DNA of 64,000 nt from NCBI RefSeq assembly GCF_001045465.1, contig NZ_LFND01000006.1:1-64000 (forward strand). The letters are read 5' to 3'. The notes under the pieces were generated by a model that worked only from the letters and a program-made list of their open reading frames with translations, did not search any database and was not told where the DNA came from. Source of the stretch: Chryseobacterium angstadtii. Its GTDB lineage: Bacteria; Bacteroidota; Bacteroidia; Flavobacteriales; Weeksellaceae. This document shows positions 9,728 through 19,283 of this stretch, piece after piece (within the stretch, counting starts at the first letter, position 1; the number at the start of each line of letters is the position of its first letter). The position numbers and the translations under genes are program-made.

Positions 9728-10666
9728 ATGAAAAAATATATTAGCACCCTTTTAGTATTAGTTTCGGGATTTGCTTTTTCCCAGACTATTCTGAACGCAG
9801 CTTCTCCGGAAGAGTTCAGACAGATGAGAGAGGAAAACAAACAAAAAGTTGGTGATACTATTATTGATAAAACAGTAAAGCCTCTTGAATATGGGTTTGT
9901 AGAAGATAAAGATATCCTTAAAAGTATGTTTGTATGGGAGATCATTGATATGAATGACAAGATCAACCAGCCTTTCTACTATGACAATCCGGACGGACTT
10001 CTTGCTACACCTACAAGATCACTGTATCAGTTATTGTTAGATGCTGCATTAAGTGGAAAGATCGATCAGGTTTATGATGATGAAAACTTTACAGTAAAAC
10101 TTTCTCCGGAAGGTATTCAGAAAAGACTTGAAAAAGTAATCATCAACGATGCTGCTATTGATATCCTTAACTCCGGAAGACAATTAACAGATCAGGAGAA
10201 AAAAGAATATACTGACGTTTTCAAGACTACTACTGAAAAAGTAAAAGTTCTTAAAATCATGGGTATGTGGTTTATCGATAAGAGAGACGGACAAATGAAG
10301 TACAGACCTCTTGGGATTGCTGCTATGGGACCGGATCCTGCCGTACAGGGAGTTATCGGACCAGATGGTAAGCCAATTGCAAGTAACGATGAGCTTATTG
10401 ACCTGTTCTGGATCTTCTATCCAAATGCAAGAGACGTATTAGCAAACAATTTTGTTTATAACAGAAAGAACTCATCTGCCGATCTGTCTTTCGATGATGT
10501 AATCAATGCGAGAAGATTCTCTTCAGTGATTTACAAATCATCAAGCGGTTTAGGTGATGGTACCATCAAAGATTACATCCCTAAAGATGCTGACGATCAG
10601 ATGGAAGAAAGTGAAAGAATCAAAAGTCAGATCCTTAGTATGGAGAATGACATGTGGAATTACTAA
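9728..10666 (+). CDS. gldN: T9SS ring protein GldN (PorN)
   Basis: GldN partners GldK in the periplasmic ring of the type IX secretion system. A cleavable signal peptide is visible (MKKYISTLLVLVSGFAFSQ). The body has the family features: WEIIDMNDKINQPFYY, LYQLLLDAALSGKI, IMGMWFIDKRDGQMKYRPLGI, and IDLFWIFYPNARDVLANNFVYN. The 312 residues fit. It is the last gene of the gldKLMN cluster, 20 bases after gldM, and ends 21 bases before a strong terminator. Confidence 0.96.
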   Translation: MKKYISTLLVLVSGFAFSQTILNAASPEEFRQMREENKQKVGDTIIDKTVKPLEYGFVEDKDILKSMFVWEIIDMNDKINQPFYYDNPDGLLATPTRSLYQLLLDAALSGKIDQVYDDENFTVKLSPEGIQKRLEKVIINDAAIDILNSGRQLTDQEKKEYTDVFKTTTEKVKVLKIMGMWFIDKRDGQMKYRPLGIAAMGPDPAVQGVIGPDGKPIASNDELIDLFWIFYPNARDVLANNFVYNRKNSSADLSFDDVINARRFSSVIYKSSSGLGDGTIKDYIPKDADDQMEESERIKSQILSMENDMWNY

Positions 10667-10687
10667 GATTTCACTTGATATTTATAT

Positions 10688-10719
10688 AAAACCTGAGTAT
10701 TTTTACTCAGGTTTTTTTT
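10688..10719 (+). terminator. Terminator of the gldKLMN operon
   Basis: AAAACCTGAGT pairs with ACTCAGGTTTT around a short T loop, followed by a T run to 10719. It ends four bases before the start codon of the next gene, so that gene's promoter would have to lie in or before the hairpin, or expression would depend on read-through. Confidence 0.88.
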
Positions 10720-10722
10720 ATT

Positions 10723-11757
10723 ATGAAACAGATAGACTATATCATCGTTGGAGACGGCTATGCAGGCATGTTTTTCGCTCACCAGTTAATCAGAAACAAC
10801 AAATCTTTTGTATTGTTTTCGGAAGGCAGAAAAAGTGCCTCACAGGTTTCTGCAGGAATTATTAACCCTGTGGTACTTAAGAAATTTACTACATTCTGGA
10901 AAGCACAGGAACAGATCGATTTCCTGAAGAAGACATTAACTGAGATAAAATCCTATACCGGAAAAAATTATCTTATTGATTCCCCTATCCATAGAATTTT
11001 TCATGATGAAAACGAACAGAAACTCTGGCTGAAAAAATCAGAGAATGATGAACTTTCCGGATTTCTTGACAAAAAATTCGATCATTTAGAGGTAGTAAAA
11101 AACAACTTTCTCACAGGAAAGGTCAATCAGTCTGCCAGGCTCCAGGTGAGTGGATTTTTCGTGGATCTATTTGATTTTTTAGAAAAAAATGCATTCCTCA
11201 TTAAAGAAAAGTTCGATTATACAAAATTGGATGCTTCTTCGGGGACTTATAAAGATCTTCAGTTTAAAAATGCAGTATTCTGTGAGGGAATGGGCGTGAC
11301 GGAAAATCCTTTCTTCTCAGACATTGCTGTAAATCCCAATAAAGGACATCATATTAAAGTAAAACTTTCCCATGCGATTCCGGAAGATGTCACCATTAAA
11401 AAGAAACATTTCTTGTTCCCGACAGATAACGGACTCTATTTCTATGGCGGAACCTATGACCGGGAGCAGCTTCACCATCATGTAGATGAATCTGCCGTAA
11501 CCCAACTTGTCAATGGCCTATCTGAAATTTATCCCCATGATTTTGAAGTGGAAGAAGTAAATTTTGGTTTCAGACCTACCGTAAAAGACAGAAGACCTAT
11601 TATAGGAAGGCATGCGTCATTTAAAAATCTCTATGTTTTCAACGGTTTGGGAGCGCGGGGAATTCTCAATGGCTGCTACTTTTCAAAAAGCCTGTACCAG
11701 TTTATAGAAGAGGATATCCCTTTGCATGAAGAAGTCTCTGCCGAAAGGTTTAAATAA
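10723..11757 (+). CDS. FAD-dependent oxidoreductase, DAO family
   Basis: An N-terminal dinucleotide-binding motif (YIIVGDGYAGMFFAHQL) followed by SAGIINPVVLKKF, and a C-terminal FAD-contact segment (FNGLGARGILNG), are typical of the D-amino-acid oxidase/ThiO/MnmC-C superfamily. The 344 residues are close to glycine oxidases. The substrate cannot be assigned. No signal peptide is seen, so it should be cytosolic. It stands alone after the gldN terminator. Confidence 0.85.
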   Translation: MKQIDYIIVGDGYAGMFFAHQLIRNNKSFVLFSEGRKSASQVSAGIINPVVLKKFTTFWKAQEQIDFLKKTLTEIKSYTGKNYLIDSPIHRIFHDENEQKLWLKKSENDELSGFLDKKFDHLEVVKNNFLTGKVNQSARLQVSGFFVDLFDFLEKNAFLIKEKFDYTKLDASSGTYKDLQFKNAVFCEGMGVTENPFFSDIAVNPNKGHHIKVKLSHAIPEDVTIKKKHFLFPTDNGLYFYGGTYDREQLHHHVDESAVTQLVNGLSEIYPHDFEVEEVNFGFRPTVKDRRPIIGRHASFKNLYVFNGLGARGILNGCYFSKSLYQFIEEDIPLHEEVSAERFK

Positions 11758-11763
11758 GAATTG

Positions 11764-11905
11764 ATGCTGGAAGAGGAAGTCAAAAGGTGCTGCCAGGATA
11801 TCAATGGGCTGAAGTTGCAGTAAAGAACATGAGAATAATCGAAATTGTTTTAACGCCTTCCATATCCTCCCTCTTCCGGCCTCCGCCTTCCATCTTTCAC
11901 AGATA
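11764..11905. repeat. Purine/pyrimidine-biased interval with opposed ends
   Basis: A purine-rich left side (GGAAGAGGAAGTC near 11768) and a pyrimidine-rich right side (CCTCCCTCTTCCGGCCTCC near 11867) could pair imperfectly. Similar opposed pairs occur at 12210-12330 and 12855-13012, which suggests a family of dispersed non-coding elements. Confidence 0.35.
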
Positions 11906-11944
11906 TTCCCTGAAAATTCTTATCTTCAGAAGAGAATTGAAACT

Positions 11945-12205
11945 ATGAATGAAAATACCCTGGGTATAATAGCCGGAATTCTTACTTCCATCTCCATGAT
12001 CCCTCAGCTGATTAAAGTTATCAGAGAAAAAAATGTTGATGAAATTTCTCTGGTAATGCTTCTGGTCCTTATTTCAGGGCTTTCGTTGTGGGTATGGTAT
12101 GGCTTTATGAAAGATGAGCTGCCTATTATTGTGTCCAATGCGTTTGCTGTTCTGGTCAATATAAGCCTACTGATCTGCTATATGCTCTATAAAAAATCCT
12201 CATAA
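11945..12205 (+). CDS. SemiSWEET sugar transporter
   Basis: The 86-residue protein has three predicted membrane helices and the PQ-loop signature SMIPQLIKVIREKNVDEIS in helix 1. This is the layout of bacterial SemiSWEETs, which dimerise to make a bidirectional sugar pore in the inner membrane. The conserved Trp-Tyr pair is present in helix 2 (WVWYGF), as is an Asn in helix 3 (SNAFAV). No linked sugar genes show which sugar is carried. Confidence 0.9.
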   Translation: MNENTLGIIAGILTSISMIPQLIKVIREKNVDEISLVMLLVLISGLSLWVWYGFMKDELPIIVSNAFAVLVNISLLICYMLYKKSS

Positions 12206-12338
12206 TAAGCCCACAGGCGAAACGGTAAAATGGCAAAAAAAGTAAAACAGTCAATTTTTTATCTACCTATTCACCTTCTTTGCCTTCTCAGCCCTTCCGC
12301 CTCCTCAGCTTTTTTACTTTTTTCGTCTTTTCCCTCAA

Positions 12339-12770
12339 CTACGGTTGAAGAACAAATTTCGCCAAAGGAGCCATTCGCGCCTTATTTAAAGTCAATGTAT
12401 TTCCATTAACGGAATAATTATCTGCAGCAAGTAAAGCTTTTGTGAAAAGCTGTTCTGTTTCAAGATCCTCGCAGGCCATCATGGTAGACATTCCCTGGTT
12501 GAATTTGATTCTCATGACATCAGGCTTGATTTCATAAGTTCCTCCAACACCGTTGCAGCCCGCATGGCCTTCATATCTCATGCCTTCCGTATTCAGTTTG
12601 AAATAAGGATTGTTTTTAGGACTTTTAAGTTGGATGGGCTTTCCGTTCAGTTCCGTAAGTTTCCAGGTTTTACCGGTAATATCAGTCGTTTTCTGAGCGG
12701 CCGGCGTTTTACAGGCTGTCAGAAATACCAGCATCATCATAGCCGATAGATAAAGATATAAGTTTTTCAT
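12339..12770 (-). CDS. META domain (HslJ-like) lipoprotein
   Basis: The signal peptide ends in the lipobox FLTAC (Cys20). The mature part is a single META domain: GKTWKLTELNGKPIQL, then GHAGCNGVGGTYEI, MSTMMACEDLETEQLFTKAL, and a final YSVNGNTLTLN. In the family this domain is linked to heat- or antibiotic-stress proteins such as HslJ, with no known chemistry. 143 residues is normal. It is a single gene. Confidence 0.9.
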   Translation of the reverse strand: MKNLYLYLSAMMMLVFLTACKTPAAQKTTDITGKTWKLTELNGKPIQLKSPKNNPYFKLNTEGMRYEGHAGCNGVGGTYEIKPDVMRIKFNQGMSTMMACEDLETEQLFTKALLAADNYSVNGNTLTLNKARMAPLAKFVLQP

Positions 12771-12854
12771 GGTGATTTTGTGTGTGGTTTTTAATATTGT
12801 TATAGTTCCTATATTAACCTGTTAGGGATAAGACATTTCAGTTTTTATCATGAT

Positions 12855-13012
12855 GTAAGGAAGTCAGAAGCTCGAAGAGGGAAGTTCTTGAAGTTCAAAG
12901 ATATAAATACAAGGTGTTTTTATTATATTTTTAAAACGACTTCAATACATGTAAAATTGTTAAATACTTACCGTCCAATAGTAACTTCCATCCTCCATCT
13001 TCCAATCTTAAT
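12855..13012. repeat. Intergenic element with opposed purine/pyrimidine ends
   Basis: GAAGCTCGAAGAGGGAAGTT near 12867 faces AACTTCCATCCTCCATCTTC near 12986. They form imperfect inverted ends around an AT-rich core of about 100 bases between two minus-strand lipoprotein genes. No reading frame spans it. Confidence 0.4.
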
Positions 13013-13036
13013 TTCTTATCCTGAGCTCAGGTTATA

Positions 13037-13426
13037 TTAGTAAGAAGCCATTTTTGCAGAACCGGAACCTTTTTCACGTTTTGCATGGAAAAGTACCATA
13101 TCTACGTTTTTTTTCAGTAAAGTGATATTTCCTTTAATATCGGAATACTGATATTCTTCGTTACTTGCTGTGTATTCAGGAAGAGCATCGCTTTTCTTGA
13201 GTTCATAAGTTTTGCCTTCCAGGTGAATGGTAGCTGTACTTTTTGTGTGGTTGATGGTCACTTCAATTTTTTCCCCATAACTGTCGGTAAAAACATCTTT
13301 AGAGATCTCATCTTTGTGTTCAGGTGCAGATTCGGCAATGGTTTCTGCTTCTTTGCCGGGATGTTTACACGCTGTTGAGGAAAGGATGGCCAGCCCAATA
13401 AGAACCGATGTGAATAATTTTTTCAT
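13037..13426 (-). CDS. Small lipoprotein, possibly MliC-like
   Basis: Lipoprotein signal ending in LSSTAC (Cys20). The mature region of about 80 residues has EKIEVTINHTKSTATIHLEGKTYEL and a later YQYSDIKGNITLLKKN. This beta pattern loosely recalls the MliC c-type lysozyme inhibitor domain, but the family's conserved Ser/Lys loop cannot be confirmed by eye. Treat it as a hypothetical envelope lipoprotein. It is a single minus-strand gene. Confidence 0.65.
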   Translation of the reverse strand: MKKLFTSVLIGLAILSSTACKHPGKEAETIAESAPEHKDEISKDVFTDSYGEKIEVTINHTKSTATIHLEGKTYELKKSDALPEYTASNEEYQYSDIKGNITLLKKNVDMVLFHAKREKGSGSAKMASY

Positions 13427-14424
13427 AGTGATAAGTGATTTGGATAGGTTTCATGAAATAAATATGTTAATGTTATATAAAATTACGAATATTTTTAATG
13501 AATATATGTTAATTTTACATAAATTAATCTTGTTTTTCTACCAGTTGAGCATTACAATTTCTTTACAAAACTTTCATTTGAATGATAAAGAAGGGAAACT
13601 CATTAAAGATCAGCAGAGCTGATAACCGCAGAATATTGCTTTAAACAATCGGTTTTAAGAATAAAAAAGTACATTTTTTTTCATGATTACATTTGTTGTT
13701 TTTAATTTGGTGCAAAATTATTAAAAATTATATAATGCTGATACACAGTAAAAAATGATTTAAATCATACTGTTGAGAGTTTAAAATTTTATCATTTTCC
13801 TGAAAAAACAACAGGAAACCCTCATGGCTTATAATAACAGACACTATCTTACGCTTTGGCCCAATCAATCCATGACAGATAATATGCAATTGAAATAGAA
13901 AAAAACTCACAGACTTATTCATTATTATAAAAAACTGAGTAGCCGTACTCACCCAAAAAGATTTAATACTTCAGATTTTAATATCATCCCACACGTAAAA
14001 TTAATGAATGCAAACCCTATCTTGTATTACTTTAATAAACGAAGTGGCTTTGTTTATCTTTAAAAAAATCAGAAAAGTAAAAAAAACTTTGTCTATCCTT
14101 GCGATAAATAAAAGCATTTTAAAAATCAGTCATTTAATAGATTCATAATCCACAATTCAGGTTAAAAAAATTAACAAATAAAATTGAATTCAAACCAAAG
14201 CATTTTTTTTATTACAGAGTAGGGTCTTTTCTTTACCCGGTTTTATTTCATGTTTGAAATTTGCCATAAAACAATTTTAAATGGTATTTATACTTATTAT
14301 TGTCGAATTAGGGTGATATAAAATGGTAATCCACAAGAAAATGAATGCATTATTTCTTTATTCAGTTAATTTAAAGAAGCGTTAAATTTTGTTAATCTAC
14401 TATGAGCGTATGTCTTTCTAAGTG
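13427..14424. other. About 1 kb without a supported gene
   Basis: Very AT-rich. The longest frame (13728-13952, minus, 74 codons) has a Phe/Ile-rich composition typical of chance frames in AT-rich DNA. No tRNA, obvious hairpin-with-T-run or repeat was identified. It separates the convergent and lone lipoprotein genes from the efflux operon, and may hold upstream regulatory sequence for the latter. Confidence 0.4.
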
Positions 14425-14432
14425 TACATTTG
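14425..14432 (+). promoter_or_regulatory. Candidate -7 box upstream of the efflux operon
   Basis: TACATTTG matches TAnnTTTG exactly, 11 bases before the ATG at 14443. No good -33 TTG is found at the usual spacing. If this is a true promoter, the leader of the small membrane gene would be only a few bases long. Confidence 0.35.
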
Positions 14433-14442
14433 CGACTTCGAA

Positions 14443-14832
14443 ATGAGAAACTATATAGTATATTTTTTGACCGCCCTTTTTCTGCTCTTTGTGGTAGAAA
14501 GCAGGCTCAATGTCAAAACACTCAACAATGATTATTCCGGTCAGGTTTCTCACCATATGCCTAAAAAAGCCAACCGCCTGAACCAGACTTTTGAAAAACT
14601 CTCGGTACAGCAGATGGCTGATAATTTTGACAATACCACCTTTGAACTCACTGAAGATAACTTTCAGTTGTCTGATACTCTACAGTTTATGGCTGTATTT
14701 GCCAGTGTATTCAGTCTTGTCTACATTTTTAGGCTTCACTCCTTTAAAAGCAGAAAACCGGGAATTCATGGTTTTCTTTCGCTGTATTCCAATGTTAAAA
14801 CTTTCATTCTGATCCGTTCTATCAGAATTTAA
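14443..14832 (+). CDS. Hypothetical small membrane protein
   Basis: Not recognised. The frame opens at 14422, but the ATG at 14443 gives MRNYIVYFLTALFLLFVV, a clean N-terminal membrane segment. A hydrophilic middle of about 60 residues is followed by a second hydrophobic helix (LQFMAVFASVFSLVYIFRL). 129 residues. It precedes the RND efflux genes in the same direction by 148 bases and may share their transcript, but nothing in it points to efflux. Confidence 0.5.
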   Translation: MRNYIVYFLTALFLLFVVESRLNVKTLNNDYSGQVSHHMPKKANRLNQTFEKLSVQQMADNFDNTTFELTEDNFQLSDTLQFMAVFASVFSLVYIFRLHSFKSRKPGIHGFLSLYSNVKTFILIRSIRI

Positions 14833-14980
14833 AATTTCATTTTCGTGATCTGTTTTCTGTTCCTCTATGAGCGGAAAATACACTGCGTTGTCTATGTCCG
14901 GTAATCATTACACCGCAGGATTTCCATTACCGTTTTATTTCCATTCAAAACATTAACGATTTATATTAAACTCTAGAATT

Positions 14981-16066
14981 ATGATCAAAAGAGTTGCCTC
15001 AGGCATTGCACTCAGCACGCTTTTATTGGCGGTTGGCTGCAGTCAGAAAAAGCAAGAAAAAGAAGAAGCTGCCATTTATCCCGTTACCAGTCCAGTGAAA
15101 ATGGATACGGTAATCAACAAGGAATATGTAGCTCAGATTCAGTCTGTCAAAAACATTGAAGTCCGCGCGCAGGAAAAAGGATTTCTTGAAAAAATTTATG
15201 TAGATGAAGGCCAGTATGTGCAGGCAGGACAGACCCTGTTCAGAATTATGCCCCAGCTTTATCAGGCTGAATTATTAAAAGCCAAAGCAGAAGTGGAGCA
15301 GGCTGCCATAGAATTGAGAAATGCCAGTACGCTTGCCAGTAACAATATTGTTTCCAAAAATGAAAGAGCAATGGCAAAAGCCAAGCTGGACGCTGCCAAT
15401 GCAGAAATGAAGCTGGCCCAGATTCATTTATCTTTTACAGACATTAAAGCTCCGTTTTCCGGGGTGATCAACAGGATTCCGCTGAAATTGGGAAGCCTTG
15501 TGGACGAAGGAGATTTGCTGACCTCTTTGTCGGATAATACCAATGTTTACAGTTATTTCAACGTTTCAGAACCGGAATACATTACTTACCAGACCCATGC
15601 TGCCGACAGAGGAAGTAAACTGGTATCCCTGATTATGGCCAACGGAGAAATGCTTCCCCAAAAAGGAGAGATTCAGACCATAGAAGGAGAATTTGATAAT
15701 GAAACAGGAAATATTGCGTTCAGAGCAAAATTTCCAAACCCGGATAAACTGCTGAGAAACGGAGAAACCGGAAAAGTACAGATGACTTTGCCTGTTCACA
15801 ATGCACTCATCATCCCTCAGAAAGCAACGTATGAAATTCAGGATCAGAAATACGTATTTATTATTGATAAAAAAGGAATGGCAAAATCCAGAAATATAAA
15901 AGTAGCTTATGAATTGCCCGACCTTTATGTAGTAGGTTCAGGCCTTGCGGAAGGAGATAAGATTCTTTTAGAAGGAGTACAGAAGGTGAAAGATGACCAG
16001 AAAATACAGACCAAATTCCAGGATCCTAAAAAAGTTCTTCAGTCATTGAAACTAAAAGCAGAGTAG
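14981..16066 (+). CDS. RND efflux periplasmic adaptor subunit (AcrA/MexE-like)
   Basis: A membrane fusion protein that bridges the inner-membrane RND pump and the outer-membrane channel. It has a lipoprotein signal (LLLAVGC, Cys20). The lipoyl/barrel-sandwich halves are visible (EVRAQEKGFLEKIYVDEGQYVQ and IKAPFSGVINRIPLKLGSLV), flanking an alpha-helical hairpin rich in Ala/Glu/Lys, then beta-barrel and membrane-proximal domains. 361 residues is normal. It is the first of a three-gene operon, 22 bases before the pump gene. Confidence 0.94.
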   Translation: MIKRVASGIALSTLLLAVGCSQKKQEKEEAAIYPVTSPVKMDTVINKEYVAQIQSVKNIEVRAQEKGFLEKIYVDEGQYVQAGQTLFRIMPQLYQAELLKAKAEVEQAAIELRNASTLASNNIVSKNERAMAKAKLDAANAEMKLAQIHLSFTDIKAPFSGVINRIPLKLGSLVDEGDLLTSLSDNTNVYSYFNVSEPEYITYQTHAADRGSKLVSLIMANGEMLPQKGEIQTIEGEFDNETGNIAFRAKFPNPDKLLRNGETGKVQMTLPVHNALIIPQKATYEIQDQKYVFIIDKKGMAKSRNIKVAYELPDLYVVGSGLAEGDKILLEGVQKVKDDQKIQTKFQDPKKVLQSLKLKAE

Positions 16067-16088
16067 TCTACTCTTAAAACGAAGCAGT

Positions 16089-19000
16089 ATGTTTAAGAAA
16101 TTCATCCGCAGACCTGTTCTGTCTATTGTGATCTCACTGATCATTGTATTTATGGGAGTCCTGTCGCTGGTAAAACTTCCGGTGACTCAGTTTCCCTCCA
16201 TTTCACCTCCTAAAGTAAATATCACCGCAGAATATCCGGGAGCCAACAACGAATTGCTGATCAAATCAGTAGTTATTCCCCTCGAAAGAGGTTTGAACGG
16301 CGTTCCCGGTATGAAATATATGACCTCCGATGCGGGTAACGATGGTGAAGCTTCCATTCAGGTTGTATTTGACCTGGGAACAGATCCCAATGTTGCCGCG
16401 GTAAACGTTCAGAACCGTGTATCTTCAGTAGTAAATAAACTCCCGCCTCTGGTAGTGCGTGAAGGAGTGAAAATTACCCGTGAAGAACCTAACATGTTGA
16501 TGTACATTAACCTGTACAGCGACGATCCTAAAGCAGACCAGAAATTCCTCTTCAATTATGCCGATATCAATGTGATGTCCGAATTGAGAAGGGTGAGTGG
16601 AGTAGGTTTTGCAGATATCCTCGGAACCCGTGAATATGCGATGCGTATCTGGCTGAAACCGGACAGGCTTACCGCCTACAGCATTTCCGCAGACGAAGTG
16701 ATGGAATCTCTGAATAAGCAGAGTTTGGAAGCTTCCCCGGGAAAAACAGGGGAAAGTTCAGGAAAACGCTCCCAGTCCTTCGAATATATCCTGAAGTATT
16801 CAGGACGTTTCAATAATGAAAAAGACTACGGAAATATCATTCTGAAAGCAAAACCGGGGGGCGAATTTGTAAGATTGAAAGATGTTGCTGATATAGAATT
16901 CGGTTCTTCCATGTATGATATCTATTCTACCCTGAACGGAAAACCTTCTGCCGCGATTACCGTAAAGCAGTCTTACGGTTCCAATGCCAGCGACGTTATC
17001 AAGAATGTTAAAGCCTTGATGAAGGATCTGGAGAAAAATAACTTCCCGAAAGGAATGCATTACGACATCAGTTACGACGTTTCCAGATTCCTTGATGCGT
17101 CTATGGAAAAGGTTATTCATACCTTATTTGAAGCCTTTATTCTGGTAGCAATCGTGGTGTTCCTCTTTCTTGGAGACTGGCGTTCAACACTGATTCCGGC
17201 TTTGGCGGTTCCCGTTTCACTGGTAGGTACATTTGCCGTCATGTCCGCATTTGGAATTACGTTAAACATGATCTCGCTCTTTGCACTGGTAATGGCCATC
17301 GGGGTTGTCGTCGATGATGCGATTGTGGTTATTGAAGCCGTTCATGCCAAGATGGAAGAAAAAGGACTTTCTCCGTTAAAAGCTACGGAAGAAGCGATGC
17401 ACGAAATCAGCGGGGCAATTATTGCAATCACGTTGGTAATGGCATCCGTATTTATTCCGATTGCATTCATGTCCGGTCCGGTTGGGGTATTTTACCGTCA
17501 GTTTTCCATTACAATGGCCTCTGCCATTATTCTTTCGGGGGTTGTGGCTTTAACACTGACTCCGGCTTTATGTGCTTTGATCTTAAAAAATCACCACGGA
17601 AAAGCTAAAAAGAAAACGCCGATTACCATTTTCTTAGATAAATTCAATAATTTATTTACGAAAGGAGCCGGAAGATATGAGAAAATGCTTAACAAAACCG
17701 TTAAGAAAAAATCCATTACACTTCCTTTATTGCTGGCATTCTGTGCCTGTACTTTTTTCCTGAGCAACTCTCTTCCTTCAGGATTTATTCCGGCGGAAGA
17801 TCAGGGAATGATTTACGCGATTATTCAGACACCTCCGGGATCTACTCTGGAAAGAACCAACCAGATTGCTAAAGAATTATTGAGAGAATCTGAAGATATT
17901 GATGGAGTACAGTCGGTTTCTTCACTGGCAGGATATGAAATTCTGACGGAAGGTACGGGATCCAATTCAGGAACCTGTCTGATTAACCTTAAAAGCTGGG
18001 AAGACCGTAAAGAATCGGCCGCAGAGATTATTGAAAAACTGGAAGAAAATGCCAAAAATATTCCCGGTGCCAATATAGAATTCTTCCAGCCGCCTTCCAT
18101 ACCAGGTTATGGAGCTGCAGGAGGTTTTGAACTCCGTCTGCTGGATAAAGCGGGAAGTGGAGATTATCATAAAATGGAGCAGGTAAGTAATGATTTTGTA
18201 AAAGAACTGAAAAAGAGACCGGAACTGGGCTCTGCATTCACCTTCTATTCTGCTAGTTTCCCGCAGTATATGCTTAAAATAGACAACGATCTTGCCGAGC
18301 AGAAAGGAGTAACGATAGAAAATGCCATGGATAACCTGTCTACATTGATTGGTTCCAACTATGAAACCAGTTTCATCCGTTTCGACAGACCTTATAAAGT
18401 AATTGTTCAGGCCGGTCCTCAATACCGTGCACTGCCTACAGATCTTTTAAAACTGTATGTAAAAAATGATAAAGAGCAGATGGTTCCTTATTCAGATTTT
18501 ATGAGAATGGAAAAAGTATATGGACTGTCTGAGATTACAAGACATAATATGTATAATTCTGCAGAGGTGAGCGGAACTCCCGCGCCGGGATACAGTAGTG
18601 GACAGGCCATTAAAGCCATTCAGGAAGTGGCAGACAAAACACTTCCGAGAGGTTTCGGAATAGACTGGGCAGGTATTTCCAAAGATGAAGTGAGCAGAGG
18701 AAATGAAGCCATATTTATTTTCCTGGTTTGTCTGGGATTTGTCTATCTGATCCTTGCTGCTCAGTATGAAAGCTTTATTTTGCCGCTGCCGGTTATTTTA
18801 TCCCTTCCAACAGGTATTTTCGGTGCATTCTTATGCTTAAAATTATTAGGACTGGAAAATAACATCTATGCACAGGTGGCCATGGTTATGTTGATTGGTC
18901 TGTTGGGTAAAAATGCCGTATTGATCGTTGAATTTGCCGTACAGAAGAAAGCAGAGGAGGGAATTCCTGTAGCGCAAGCAGCTATCGAAGGGGCAGCCAT

Positions 19001-19283
19001 CCGTTTCCGTCCGATTCTGATGACTTCCTTCGCATTTGTTGCTGGTCTTATTCCACTTGTAATGGCAACAGGTCCGGGAGCTATAGGTAACCGAACAATT
19101 GGTACTGCCGCAGCCGGAGGAATGCTGATAGGAACTATTTTCGGACTGATGATTATTCCGGGACTGTATTATATTTTCGGAACGATTGCGGAGAAGTCGA
19201 GACTGGCAAGATATGAAGAGGAGAATCCTTTAACAGAACAAACTGAACCTTATCAACACGATGACAAACATGAAGATTTATAA
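16089..19283 (+). CDS. RND multidrug efflux transporter, HAE1 family (AcrB/MexF-like)
   Basis: Proton-driven drug exporter of the inner membrane, 1064 residues and full length. It starts with the family's MFKKFIRRPVLSIV first helix and contains two sets of six helices with two large periplasmic loops. Helix 4 has the paired aspartates of the proton relay (VVVDDAIVVIEAV, near residue 410). The HAE1 signature FIPAEDQGMIYA lies near residue 570, and LLGKNAVLIVEFA near residue 938. Its substrates cannot be read from sequence. It overlaps the next gene by 23 bases, so translation is probably coupled. No adjacent regulator gene is seen. Confidence 0.96.
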   Translation: MFKKFIRRPVLSIVISLIIVFMGVLSLVKLPVTQFPSISPPKVNITAEYPGANNELLIKSVVIPLERGLNGVPGMKYMTSDAGNDGEASIQVVFDLGTDPNVAAVNVQNRVSSVVNKLPPLVVREGVKITREEPNMLMYINLYSDDPKADQKFLFNYADINVMSELRRVSGVGFADILGTREYAMRIWLKPDRLTAYSISADEVMESLNKQSLEASPGKTGESSGKRSQSFEYILKYSGRFNNEKDYGNIILKAKPGGEFVRLKDVADIEFGSSMYDIYSTLNGKPSAAITVKQSYGSNASDVIKNVKALMKDLEKNNFPKGMHYDISYDVSRFLDASMEKVIHTLFEAFILVAIVVFLFLGDWRSTLIPALAVPVSLVGTFAVMSAFGITLNMISLFALVMAIGVVVDDAIVVIEAVHAKMEEKGLSPLKATEEAMHEISGAIIAITLVMASVFIPIAFMSGPVGVFYRQFSITMASAIILSGVVALTLTPALCALILKNHHGKAKKKTPITIFLDKFNNLFTKGAGRYEKMLNKTVKKKSITLPLLLAFCACTFFLSNSLPSGFIPAEDQGMIYAIIQTPPGSTLERTNQIAKELLRESEDIDGVQSVSSLAGYEILTEGTGSNSGTCLINLKSWEDRKESAAEIIEKLEENAKNIPGANIEFFQPPSIPGYGAAGGFELRLLDKAGSGDYHKMEQVSNDFVKELKKRPELGSAFTFYSASFPQYMLKIDNDLAEQKGVTIENAMDNLSTLIGSNYETSFIRFDRPYKVIVQAGPQYRALPTDLLKLYVKNDKEQMVPYSDFMRMEKVYGLSEITRHNMYNSAEVSGTPAPGYSSGQAIKAIQEVADKTLPRGFGIDWAGISKDEVSRGNEAIFIFLVCLGFVYLILAAQYESFILPLPVILSLPTGIFGAFLCLKLLGLENNIYAQVAMVMLIGLLGKNAVLIVEFAVQKKAEEGIPVAQAAIEGAAIRFRPILMTSFAFVAGLIPLVMATGPGAIGNRTIGTAAAGGMLIGTIFGLMIIPGLYYIFGTIAEKSRLARYEEENPLTEQTEPYQHDDKHEDL

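Noticed and set aside
13728..13952. 74-codon minus-strand frame in the 1-kb gap
   Set aside because: Phe/Ile-rich composition typical of AT-rich non-coding DNA, with no neighbour support.
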